Source: Aradus depressus
Taxonomy: Eukaryota; Arthropoda; Insecta; Hemiptera; Aradidae
Direction: 5' to 3'
NCBI GenBank assembly: GCA_963662175.1
Contig: OY759220.1
Coordinates: 45,294,136 to 45,358,135, forward strand
Length of the DNA: 64,000 nt
How positions within the stretch are numbered: the stretch's first letter is position 1; every line of letters starts with the position of its first letter. This document shows, piece by piece, positions 55,801-60,593 of the stretch. The notes below the pieces were generated by a model. The model searched no databases, was not told the origin of the DNA, and was given only the letters and a program-made list of their open reading frames with translations. The position numbers and the translations under genes were made by a program.

Positions 55801-58061
55801 CAGTTGTTCTAAGTAGTGAGTAGTATTCAGTCGATCAATGAGAGAGATCAGACAATGAGTTAATGCAAAGTAGTGTTGTGCATAGTTTGTTTCTGTGTTT
55901 TCTTGAGCCGATTGGTAACGCAGAGATAGTGTGCTTGGCTACTGTGCTCAAGATCGCAGGTTCGAAACCCTACCTAGGCCCTTGGTTTTTCTCTGACTAG
56001 AAGGTAAAAAAAAACCTTTAGCTCGCCATTCTTTGAATGGGATGTTAAGCGATAGTTCCGAACCTCTACTCTTTAAAGACCTCTACCTGAGGTAAATAAG
56101 CAACATTTAAGACCACCACAGTAAATGTACTCAGACTGACGAAACAGCATTCTAGTAGTAGGCGACATGACAATGGAGTTATAAGCCAGGGTATGAGTCT
56201 CACAGAGTATTATTGGATTGATTTCTAATCTTAAAGTACTGTATCTTTTTGACTAGTGGTTTTCTGTAGTTATATTGTTGTGTGTTCCCCCTCTGAGTGA
56301 ACTTGTGACCGGTTTTTTTTTGGGGTCTTCCCGGGTCAACCAGTGTGTTCTCTTGAAAAACAGGGCACCCACCAGTAGTGTGGATTATTTGTCATCATCA
56401 TCATCATCATAGGCGCTACAGCCCGTCAAGTGCCTTGGCCTCCTCCAGGAAATGTCCCCATGCAGTTCTGTCCTGGGCCAGTCTCCACCAGCCCACCGCA
56501 CCAAACCGTCTTGCGTCTCTGTTCACAGTCTCCAGCCATCTTCTTCTGGGTCTTCCCACTCTTCTCCTACCCTCCGGTGTCACATTCAAGAGTTTCCTGG
56601 GTATAAGGTCCATCCGTCTTACTTGTCCAGCCCAACGGAGTCTGGCAACCCTAAGCCAGTGCGACAATTTTGGCTCTGTATAGAGTGCGTACAACATCTG
56701 GTTGTATCGGATGCGTGGATTATTTGTGACAATTCTTATTTTGGTTATTTGCACGTTTAGGATAGGACTGAACGACTTGAAGTCTCTCCGTTGTGGGAAT
56801 TAAAAGATAAAAACTCATTTTCTTGAAGAAAAAAAAAATATATATATATATATATATTATTACAGGATAATTATGTTATAGGTATAATAATATTTATTTT
56901 CGTTAGTGGTCTTTAACGAGTACAGGTTTATATATAAGTCATCTTGAAATTATGATTTTGTCAGCAGGTAGCGGGAACTCGCTTCATCGGTTTAACAGAG
57001 GCCCTCAGGACCCTGGAGCAGGAGCAGGTGGGGGTACAGGAGGCTCAGGAGGAGCACCGCCCCCCGGGGGCCCCAGCACCAATGGAGGCCCAGCTAGTCA
57101 GAACGGGACAGGTGCCCCTTCCCCTAGAGGTAACAAAACGAATCATATTTTCTTCCTGAGTAGTACAACATATTGTTGACCTGTCTCAAGTTGAGCCTTA
57201 GACTGACCTACTTAACTTATTTTCTCCCCATCATATATACATATCGATTTGATGTGTTTTACTTGCAGGTCGAGGCCGCGGAGACACAGGCGGTAGTTCT
57301 GGTAGTGGAGGCGGCACGACGGGGGGCGGAGGGGGCCGACGAAGAGGTGAGACTCGTCTTCGGGAAAGCCAGTCCCTGAACAGGATCACAGAAGTACAAG
57401 AGGTGGAGGCGGGAGCTGCGGCTGGAGGCGGCGGAGTAGTGGTGGTGATGGGAGGTGGAGGTGGGGGCGGGCAGCAGATCTGTGTGCTGGCAGTGCAACA
57501 GGAGCAAGGCAGCGGCAAACCAGGACAGCTGCAGCAGCAGACTACCAACAAAACACACGGTAAGTGATTATTACTTTGATTGTTGATTCTACGATTATTA
57601 GCGGAGAGCTAGTACATATTCTATCGAGGAAGGATAGCTTCTCTCGTGCTGAGGATCGCAGCACCAGAAGCTGCTGCCGCCCATAACACGAAATCGTTAT
57701 ACTGCTCACCCCGACATGATCTTTCTGCAAGACAGAGGAGCAATCACACTCACTGTGGAATCCTTGCAATTATTCTATTGTCTATTGTTTTTAGTACTTC
57801 TATTGTTATTGTTGTAACTGTTCCTGCCTTGAACTTCATAATACATTATTTTTTTTAGGTACCAGTAAAAGAACTGCTTTTATTGGCCGATACCTAATGC
57901 TTCATCGCAAACTCTGCCTGCCGCTGTTAGGTAAAAGCAGCAAATCTGGTCAGATGTACAGGACAGGAGGCCAGGATATCAACCAGAACACAGGAAATGC
58001 GGGCACCAAGTGTACCATACATCAGCACGACGGACAGGGCAAGTGTTGTTCACTCTGCTGA
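30216..58061 (+). CDS. SNRK: SNF1-related serine/threonine kinase SNRK, 12 coding exons, 763 aa
   Basis: Joined coding exons: 30216-30452, 37537-37826, 42898-43007, 45997-46351, 47913-48017, 50025-50151, 51327-51491, 53281-53429, 54660-54757, 56968-57129, 57269-57559, 57859-58061 (2292 nt, no internal stop, all GT/AG, phases consistent). The protein is an AMPK-family Ser/Thr kinase. Visible are a Gly loop GRGHFAVV (39-46), K61 in [13 protein letters not shown] (153-160), DFG (174-176), T-loop T189 in LETSCGS and APE (198-200). A UBA-like helix bundle lies at about 300-350, an acidic EDDEEE stretch at about 418-423 and a [12 protein letters not shown] patch near 530. The end is Gly-rich with a terminal KCCSLC. 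Known for the family: the T-loop Thr is phosphorylated by LKB1, and SNRK acts in metabolic control. The window confirms only the domain plan. The 763 aa length nearly equals vertebrate SNRK. The ATG is the first in frame after the TGA at 30162-30164. Confidence 0.96.
31200..31940. other. SNRK intron 1: unexplained moderately GC-rich segment
   Basis: TTGCGTGCTGCGTAATAGACC (31391) and the inverted GTGCGCAATAC/TGCGCTGCGTAGTG words (31525-31560) suggest ends of a small DNA transposon, but no target duplication or transposase was found. Confidence 0.3.
31950..32320 (-). pseudogene. Jockey-like LINE fragment (SNRK intron 1)
   Basis: On minus, 32300-32130 reads as a decayed version of the same region as 21180-21330 ([19 protein letters not shown], then a stop, [17 protein letters not shown]). 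It is degenerate, with in-frame stops. Confidence 0.7.
32534..32673. repeat. 35-bp tandem repeat, 4 units (SNRK intron 1)
   Basis: Unit TGTGTTAGGATATGTAGTCT plus GGTGTCCTCCAACTC, at 32534, 32569, 32604 and 32639. The last unit has diverged. Confidence 0.9.
32873..33185 (-). mobile_element. SINE-1 with B-box deletion (SNRK intron 1)
   Basis: Full 3' end and tRNA-like head, but about 22 bp including the B box (GGGTTCGAAACC region) are missing near 33128. Confidence 0.9.
33186..34285. other. SNRK intron 1: AT-rich, no clear feature
   Basis: A short repeat A left-end fragment (33660-33790) is the only recognisable piece. Confidence 0.45.
34286..34915 (-). mobile_element. SINE-1 interrupted by an (ATT)n-tailed repeat (SNRK intron 1)
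   Basis: The 3' part is at 34286-34343 and the rest at 34718-34915, separated by the 34344-34717 insertion. The tRNA-like head is missing on the right. Confidence 0.85.
34344..34717 (+). repeat. Repeat with (ATT)n tail inserted into a SINE
   Basis: It splits a SINE (34286-34343 and 34718-34915). It ends with an ATT microsatellite (34670-34717), as LINE-type insertions do. Its body is an inverted match to 9590-9850. No ORF is seen. Confidence 0.65.
35688..36352 (-). pseudogene. Jockey-like LINE RT C-terminal fragment (SNRK intron 1)
   Basis: On minus, 36350-36190 encodes [20 protein letters not shown] (the NxxKT region downstream of the RT active site). After a frame change, 36191-35688 reads [38 protein letters not shown] and a Pro/Arg-rich end. 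The active site and endonuclease are missing. Confidence 0.82.
36955..37335 (-). pseudogene. Degenerate LINE RT C-terminus (SNRK intron 1)
   Basis: Minus-strand pieces read [22 protein letters not shown]..., QYIMTCL and [18 protein letters not shown], the recognisable end of one type of insect LINE reverse transcriptase, with stops and shifts between. It lies about 200 bp upstream of exon 2. Confidence 0.7.
37537..37826 (+). CDS. SNRK: SNRK coding exon 2 (residues 80-176, catalytic loop)
   Basis: The acceptor TTGGCAG ends at 37536. The exon encodes [11 protein letters not shown] through HRDLKPEN (D155, N160) to DFG (D174). The last glycine codon is split GG|G by the donor GTATGT at 37827. 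A run of 29 T follows the donor directly. Confidence 0.96.
38098..38842 (+). mobile_element. hAT-family DNA transposon relic in SNRK intron 2, 745 bp
   Basis: An 8-bp duplication CTATAGAG flanks it (38090-38097 and 38843-38850). Terminal inverted repeats are CATATGTGGGCAAC and GTTGCCCATACATG. An 8-bp duplication and a TGGGCAA-type end are hallmarks of hAT. It keeps only the C-terminal part of the transposase (next entry) and is an internally deleted, non-autonomous copy. Confidence 0.9.
38376..38564 (+). pseudogene. hAT transposase C-terminal dimerisation domain remnant
   Basis: The translation [20 protein letters not shown], then [13 protein letters not shown], matches the hAT C-terminal dimerisation region as found in GTF2IRD2/ZMYM-like proteins. 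It is under 65 codons with no BED finger or catalytic core. It is not a host gene. Confidence 0.8.
38880..39022 (-). mobile_element. SINE-2-related fragment, SNRK intron 2
   Basis: Contains GGATTCGAACCCG (B box on minus), AGTTCTATCTATGAAATAAA and CTTATGTACGATGCATATTA. It matches 1438-1541 in inverted orientation. Confidence 0.65.
39023..40069. other. SNRK intron 2: no gene; short direct duplication
   Basis: 39251-39317 holds two copies of a unit of about 34 bp, TTCGGGACGTCTGATTGAGA plus TATCACCCGGCATT. Otherwise AT-rich unique sequence. Confidence 0.55.
40070..40640 (-). pseudogene. Jockey-like LINE fragment (SNRK intron 2)
   Basis: The minus-strand frame 40317-40123 reads NNPLVRDL...[16 protein letters not shown], parallel to the C-terminus of the fragment at 20972-21700 (RRLNRRWPRDLLSEDSA). 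Upstream minus sequence to 40640 has decayed [18 protein letters not shown] and YNAIL motifs. Confidence 0.75.
41084..41376. repeat. Near-perfect palindrome, about 145-bp arms, 3-base centre
   Basis: The left arm reads AAAATTCTGGGGGTATTGAG to GTTCAACT, the centre is CCT at 41229-41231, and the right arm is its reverse complement ending CCCCCAGAATTTT. I found no mismatch between the arms by reading. Confidence 0.93.
41391..41610. repeat. 29-bp tandem repeat, 8 units
   Basis: Unit AATGTGAAAATATTCATTAT plus nine AT bases, at 29-bp steps from 41391 to 41594. Unit 7 has GTGGAAA for GTGAAAA. Confidence 0.93.
41791..41969 (-). mobile_element. SINE-2 (second tRNA-derived family), SNRK intron 2
   Basis: On minus it begins GTAGGGTTTTGGAGTCATGG, has TGGTGGCTAGAGCGAAGAG (A-box-like) and GGGTTTGAATTCC (B-box-like), then a non-tRNA body ending in a C-rich stretch. 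It is distinct from SINE-1. Confidence 0.7.
42251..42442. mobile_element. 192-bp MITE-like element with 24-bp terminal inverted repeats
   Basis: The left end GGTGTTTGGGCAAAAGGGCT continues with TTAA, and the right end is its exact reverse complement over 24 bases. The interior is AT-rich with no ORF. No clear target duplication is visible, so the superfamily is unknown. It lies in SNRK intron 2. Confidence 0.8.
42632..42869 (-). mobile_element. SINE-1 immediately upstream of SNRK exon 3
   Basis: AGGTTTTATGACTCATGCCC to CACTGAGCTACTGACTCCCTC, with internal deletions. It ends 28 bp before the exon 3 acceptor boundary. Confidence 0.9.
42898..43007 (+). CDS. SNRK: SNRK coding exon 3 (residues 176-213, activation loop)
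   Basis: The acceptor TTCTAG ends at 42897. The exon encodes FSNKF, the activation segment [14 protein letters not shown] with T189, and DAPAV. The codon for D213 is split after its first base by the donor GTTTGT at 43008. A SINE ends only about 28 bp before this exon. Confidence 0.95.
43020..43440 (+). repeat. Repeat A copy, SNRK intron 3
   Basis: It starts TTACTTATCCCAGTTATTAC about 12 bp after exon 3 and contains AAGTATAGGGTAAGTTATAT and two or three of the internal units. It is truncated on the right. Confidence 0.75.
44020..44225 (+). repeat. Dispersed repeat fragment (inverted match to 9365-9560)
   Basis: Shared words include AAATCCAAATGAAAAGTTTG, ACGTGCACTTTCTTCAAAAT and CTACTGTAGAAATCAAAATT. 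Non-coding. It lies in SNRK intron 3. Confidence 0.65.
45039..45734 (-). mobile_element. pogo/Tigger-type DNA transposon relic in SNRK intron 3
   Basis: TA flanks (45037-45038 and 45735-45736) and termini CAGTAAAATCCTGTTATAACG and CGTTATAAAAGGATTTCACAG. The minus-strand ORF 45089-45358 encodes [13 protein letters not shown]...[17 protein letters not shown], the N-terminal helix-turn-helix of CENP-B/Tigger proteins, ending in a Lys run. The DDE domain is missing. It differs from the copy at 25630 and represents another subfamily. Confidence 0.82.
45997..46351 (+). CDS. SNRK: SNRK coding exon 4 (residues 213-331, kinase C-lobe end and start of UBA)
   Basis: The acceptor TGGACAG ends at 45996. 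The exon encodes [32 protein letters not shown] and the last kinase helices, then [14 protein letters not shown], which begins the UBA-like region. Donor GTGAGT at 46352; E331 is split GA|A. Confidence 0.96.
46748..47030 (+). mobile_element. SINE-1, 5'-truncated (SNRK intron 4)
   Basis: It starts at the B box (GTTCGAAACCCGACCGAGAC) and runs to GGGCATGAGTCATAATAACT. The A box is missing. Confidence 0.88.
47308..47805 (+). repeat. Repeat A copy, SNRK intron 4
   Basis: It starts TTACTTCCCAGCTTTACGAA, GTATAGGGGAAGTTATGTAA and ends GGGGAAGTACATTGCCGGAG. It stops about 105 bp before exon 5. Confidence 0.8.
47913..48017 (+). CDS. SNRK: SNRK coding exon 5 (residues 331-366, UBA end)
   Basis: The acceptor TTGCAG ends at 47912. 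The exon encodes [20 protein letters not shown], the C-terminal half of the UBA-like domain typical of AMPK-related kinases. Donor GTAAGT at 48018; P366 is split CC|T. Confidence 0.94.
48495..48700 (-). mobile_element. SINE-1, diverged fragment (SNRK intron 5)
   Basis: Contains CTCTTGTGGACATGACCCCG, ACTCTACTGTGGGAATCCTA and a decayed middle section. Confidence 0.7.
49136..49760 (-). mobile_element. Unclassified mobile element copy A (SNRK intron 5)
   Basis: An inverted, clearly homologous copy of 51765-52385. Its ends carry CGTGATAACGTC / GACGTTATCACG-type inverted words. It encodes a short basic ORF on minus (49206-49358). The family was not recognised. Confidence 0.7.
49206..49358 (-). CDS. 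Small basic ORF of the unclassified element, copy A (50 aa)
   Basis: ATG at 49358 down to TGA at 49206. The translation ends [20 protein letters not shown], and the same C-terminus and stop occur in copy B, with conservative changes upstream ([11 protein letters not shown] against [11 protein letters not shown]). The Lys/Arg-rich SAExMQExR pattern loosely recalls repeat motifs near the N-termini of some insect Helitron-type proteins. That is a weak inference, and the function is unknown. Confidence 0.4.
   Translation of the reverse strand: MSSHMNRKYAQNYRKRKAEESSHQKEFKKPKKSSAEQMQELRQHRKENEK
49793..49980 (+). mobile_element. SINE-1, diverged fragment just upstream of SNRK exon 6
   Basis: GCCGAGGTCCTTAGGCGGTT to AGAGCATTAGTCACAATAAC. 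It ends about 45 bp before exon 6. Confidence 0.7.
50025..50151 (+). CDS. SNRK: SNRK coding exon 6 (residues 366-408)
   Basis: The acceptor TTTACAG ends at 50024 and the donor GTAAGT starts at 50152. The encoded linker ([17 protein letters not shown]...) is Ser/Thr/Val-rich with no known domain. Support is the open frame, matching phases and good splice sites. Confidence 0.85.
50195..50620 (+). repeat. Repeat A copy, SNRK intron 6
   Basis: TTTACTTCCCCAACTATCGG at the left, GGGGAAGTACATTTGTGACT at the right. It begins about 45 bp after exon 6. A TATAT expansion (50220-50260) interrupts the left end. Confidence 0.75.
51327..51491 (+). CDS. SNRK: SNRK coding exon 7 (residues 409-463, acidic patch)
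   Basis: The acceptor CTGTACAG ends at 51326. The exon encodes [15 protein letters not shown], which parallels the RKC...EEDEEE segment of vertebrate SNRK as I recall it, followed by basic and Ser-rich sequence. It is 55 whole codons, and the donor GTAAGT is at 51492. Confidence 0.92.
51765..52385 (+). mobile_element. Unclassified mobile element copy B (SNRK intron 7)
   Basis: Plus-strand copy of the element at 49136-49760. It starts near TGACGTGAAAACTTCTATTC and ends around GACGTTATCACGGAAAATC plus about 35 further shared bases. It carries the ORF at 52178-52327. Confidence 0.7.
52178..52327 (+). CDS. Small basic ORF of the unclassified element, copy B (49 aa)
   Basis: ATG at 52178; the translation begins [20 protein letters not shown] and ends in the same 20 residues and stop as copy A. 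The frame is open further upstream (to about 52079). It is probably a fragment of a longer transposon protein; no domain was recognised. Confidence 0.4.
   Translation: MSHMNRKYARNYRKRKSEESSHQKEFKKPKKSSAEQMQELRQHRKENEK
52622..53200 (+). repeat. Repeat A copy, SNRK intron 7
   Basis: CACCTTCCCAGCTATATACG, AAGTATAGGGGAAGTTAGAT at the left. Internal units start near 52763, 52899 and 53044 (spacing about 136 and 145 bp). It ends within about 80 bp of exon 8. Confidence 0.8.
53281..53429 (+). CDS. SNRK: SNRK coding exon 8 (residues 464-513)
   Basis: The acceptor GATGCAG ends at 53280. The exon encodes a Ser/Pro/Asn-rich disordered linker ([11 protein letters not shown]... to LNNNIS). R513 is split AG|A by the donor GTAAAT at 53430. 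Confidence 0.88.
53430..54286. other. SNRK intron 8, left part: no feature recognised
   Basis: Unique-looking sequence with moderate GC around 53570-54120, no supported ORF. Confidence 0.4.
54287..54560 (+). repeat. Repeat A copy, right-truncated, SNRK intron 8
   Basis: TTACTTGCCCAGCTACACTT, ATTATAGGGGAAGTTATGTA at the left, then one internal unit. It ends about 100 bp before exon 9. Confidence 0.75.
54660..54757 (+). CDS. SNRK: SNRK coding exon 9 (residues 513-546, Ser/Asp-rich)
   Basis: The acceptor ATTTCAG ends at 54659. [20 protein letters not shown] followed by ASDEDSEG resembles the RYHRRK...SSCSSSETSDDDSES segment of vertebrate SNRK as I recall it. Donor GTGCGT at 54758. Confidence 0.92.
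54945..55257 (-). mobile_element. SINE-1, near full length (SNRK intron 9)
   Basis: TTATGACTCATACCCGGGCT to CACTGAGCTACCGGCTCCCTC, with both promoter boxes on minus. Confidence 0.9.
55331..55633 (+). mobile_element. SINE-1 with A-box deletion (SNRK intron 9)
   Basis: GCACCGGTAGCGTGCTTGCT lacks CTCAGTGGTA of the A box; the B box GGTTCGAAACTCG and the 3' end are present. It forms an inverted pair with 54945-55257. Confidence 0.88.
55905..56205 (+). mobile_element. SINE-1, diverged copy (SNRK intron 9)
   Basis: GCCGATTGGTAACGCAGAGA head, B box GGTTCGAAACCC, and many substitutions through to GTTATAAGCCAGGGTATGAG. It is the oldest-looking copy. Confidence 0.8.
56393..56714 (-). mobile_element. 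5'-truncated LINE with target duplication (SNRK intron 9)
   Basis: Flanked by the 13-bp duplication GTGGATTATTTGT (56380-56392 and 56715-56727). On minus it encodes [38 protein letters not shown] and [11 protein letters not shown], then a short 3'UTR and an (ATG)n tail. It is 322 bp, a classic severely truncated insertion. Confidence 0.85.
56968..57129 (+). CDS. SNRK: SNRK coding exon 10 (residues 546-600, Gly/Pro-rich)
   Basis: The exon encodes [16 protein letters not shown] and then a Gly/Pro/Ala-rich run, a compositional match to the Gly/Ser-rich tail of vertebrate SNRK. The acceptor is a tandem CAGCAG at 56962-56967, so the exon could also start at 56965, adding one Ala codon in frame. 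Donor GTAACA at 57130. Confidence 0.85.
57269..57559 (+). CDS. SNRK: SNRK coding exon 11 (residues 600-697)
   Basis: The acceptor TTGCAG ends at 57268. The exon encodes RGRGDTGG, poly-Gly, [20 protein letters not shown], a second poly-Gly run and a Gln-rich end. It is strikingly GC-rich against its surroundings. Donor GTAAGT at 57560. The intron before it is only 139 bp. Confidence 0.87.
57859..58061 (+). CDS. SNRK: SNRK coding exon 12 (residues 697-763, terminal exon of the CDS)
   Basis: The acceptor TTTTTTTAG ends at 57858. The exon encodes [20 protein letters not shown], a polar stretch and the terminus GKCCSLC before TGA at 58059-58061. The last four residues (C760-S-L-C763) form a possible CaaX prenylation box. 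Confidence 0.86.
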
Positions 58062-58433
58062 CCGGTTCCTCCTCATCTCAGGTTAGTACACTGAAAAGAC
58101 ATTTCCCGTGCTGACAGAATCGGGAATCTTACCCCTAGTAAAAATACAATTCCTGCGCCGGCTAAGAGCCATGGGAACTAGTCTCAGCCTCTCCTCTATC
58201 TTGCCTAAGTAGAAATAGCCTGCTTCTATTGTTGGTACCAATAGGCCTCATCATGAATTCCGATTATGTCTGAAATAGTGTTATTCTTAACCCTATTATT
58301 GTGATTTCATTTCACCATATATTGGGAATTAATTAATTGAAATGCTTAAATTGCGAAGTGAAGGTACGAAGTACTACCTATATTTAATGAAGGTATGAAG
58401 AAATTCAAGGACTCTTTAAGAGACTTAGAGGCT

Positions 58434-58506
58434 TCAGTCCTTTTAGACACTTCAGTCCTTTTAGACACTTCAGTCCTTTTAGACACTTCAGTCCTTTTAG
58501 ACACTT
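58434..58506. repeat. 18-bp tandem repeat, 4 units
   Basis: Unit CAGTCCTTTTAGACACTT repeated four times, followed by decayed copies and a related ATTAAAGA(C/T)AT(T/C)TAA series to about 58600. It lies in the presumed 3'UTR intron. Confidence 0.9.
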
Positions 58507-58673
58507 AAGTCCCTGTAAGCCACTTGGTTATTAAAGACATTTAAAAACTGTTATTAAAGATATTTAAATGCTGTTATTAAAGACATCTAAGACAATGGTT
58601 ATTAACCCGGGGTTACTAAGGCGGGGTAACTCAGTTACCCCAAGCTTGTTTTTGGACAATAGTCATAAATAAC

Positions 58674-59140
58674 TTACTTTTCCCTGGCCCTACGGTCCTT
58701 GTAGAACCTGGGCCTCCGCAACAATCTTCTGCCATTCTTCTCTATCCTCGGCCTCCTGTCTCCATCTTCTCACACCCATCGTTATGAGTTCGTCCTCCAG
58801 CCAACGTAAGCGAGGTCTACCTCATCTTTTTTGTCCTCCCGGGTGTCCCTCCAGTATCCTCCTCGGCAATCTGTCTGGTTAAATGCCCCAGCCATCGCAG
58901 CCGCCCCTGCTTCACTAAGGCCACCAGGTCCAGGCTCTTGTACAGGTCCCTCAGCTCCCCTTGGTCCGTATCCTCCATCTATCCCCCTCTAGAGTAGGGC
59001 CGTATATTTTCCTCAGTACCTTCCTCTCCCACGTATTGAGTAAGACTTCGTCCCTCCTAGCCAGGACCCAGGTTTCACTCGCATATGTGATGACCGGTCT
59101 CAGGACTGTTTTATAAATTGCTATTTTGGCGATTTTATTT
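58674..59140 (-). mobile_element. 5'-truncated LINE fragment downstream of the SNRK stop codon
   Basis: On minus, 59130-58990 reads AIYKTVLRPVITYASETWVL, ARRDEVLLNTWERKVLRKIYGP, then decayed RLRWLGHL and WRLEDE-like words. ATAAATAAC flanks it on both sides (58665-58673 and 59141-59149). It is probably the same LINE family as 29200 and 56393. Confidence 0.78.
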
Positions 59141-59868
59141 ATAAATAACAAATTTATTTTTCAAATAATGGCTAGCAGCTGGAGTTACTTTAATTCATAG
59201 AGAAAAGGAAAGCATTAAAATATAGTCATAATAAAAAAAAAATCGCTGTGGGGTAACACCGGGTAATCCTTGAGACAGTTGAGTTGCAGAGGTTCAGCGT
59301 TATTGTCCTGACTTGCATTCCTCCTCCCTACGTGATCCTCTTGAAACAGCAGTTATAATTACTGGCTACTCTTCTAGCCAGTCTTTGCACAAGAAGAGCA
59401 GTCGTTTCCTGATATTGAAGTGTGGAGGATCCCGCAGAGTTAAATGATGAGGAAAAAGAAAACGTATAACCATAATAAGTTTTCTCATGATTGTCCAAGT
59501 GATTGTGATTATTACTAGACATTTAAAAAGAAGAAGAAGAGGTTCCTTGTGATATTCTCCTTGAGGAATCTCTGGGATATCAAATTGAGTTAATTATTTC
59601 GTATTCAAAGAAGTCTCTTTTTTCTTTTAGGCATTTTTTTCATATCTAATTTTTCGAACCAGTCAACTGTGGGGTCCTTCTCTACAAAATGTAAAAATTC
59701 TAAATTTTTGTCGGCTAGAAAATTCTGGTTTGACGCTATTAAGTGGCCCTTAAATTTTCAAAAACTAGAGATTGACAAATGTTCCCCTATTCTAGTATAC
59801 ATTTTCATTTTTATTACACAATTTTACTCATTATGCTATTTTTAGTCTTATAGATGAAAATATATATA

Positions 59869-60171
59869 GGTTAGGTTTTATGACTCATGCCCGGGCTTTA
59901 ACTGCGAGGTCATATCGCCTACTACCAGAGCGCTCTTTCGTCACTCTGGTGGATATGAGCCCGACTCTACTGTGGGAGTCCTAAATTTTGCCTACCCTAA
60001 ATATTTATTCACCTAGGGCAGGGGTCTTTAACTCGGCTCGGGACCATCGGTTAACGTCCCATCCGAAGGAAGGCGTCCTTAAGTTTATTTTACCTCCCAG
60101 ATAAAATAAACTAAGGGCCTCGGTCGGGTTTCGAACCCTCGTTCTTGAGCTCAGAAGACAAGCACGCATAT
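59869..60171 (-). mobile_element. SINE-1, near full length (3' of the SNRK stop)
   Basis: GGTTAGGTTTTATGACTCAT to GAGCTCAGAAGACAAGCACG. The extreme tRNA-like head is missing. Confidence 0.9.
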
Positions 60172-60593
60172 TCGTTGGGTATTCCTTGTTATGAGGTGAA
60201 TGCTTGGGTACGAACGAGTTAAGAACTTCTATAAACCCTCATACAGACTATGCCACCTATTGCGAACTAAGCCCGCACGGAAATTCAAGGAAATATTATC
60301 GAATTAGAATATCCATTCTATAAAATGGCACCTATGTAAGCCTCCTTTACAATAATTTTCAATTGTTTTACAGATCAATTGGCAATCAAAAATTTTCATT
60401 CAGAAATCTGATTCATTGTATTTTTTCCATAAATTTTGCGTGACAATTACAATTTTTAAAATAAAGTAACACCGTTTGAAATTCAATATAAAATTTGGAG
60501 GCTCATTGAGTTCTTTTTTTGTGTTCCAACATTGATATTAAGAAGGTTGATGTATCCACAATTACTGAACTTATTGTTTAACTTATTTCTCAG

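Larger units (their letters stand above)
58062..60593 (+). other. Possible SNRK 3'UTR intron (donor 58082, acceptor 60593)
   Basis: CAG|GTTAGT at 58079-58087 is a strong donor 20 nt after the stop codon. ACTTATTTCTCAG ending at 60593 is a good acceptor. Between them lie tandem repeats, a LINE fragment and a SINE, as in the other introns. The intron is inferred from splice motifs only. Confidence 0.4.

Noticed and set aside
57231..57558. Minus-strand Pro/Ser/Cys-rich frames
   Set aside because: Complements of the Gly-rich SNRK exon 11, which has splice sites and a conserved position; the minus frames have neither.
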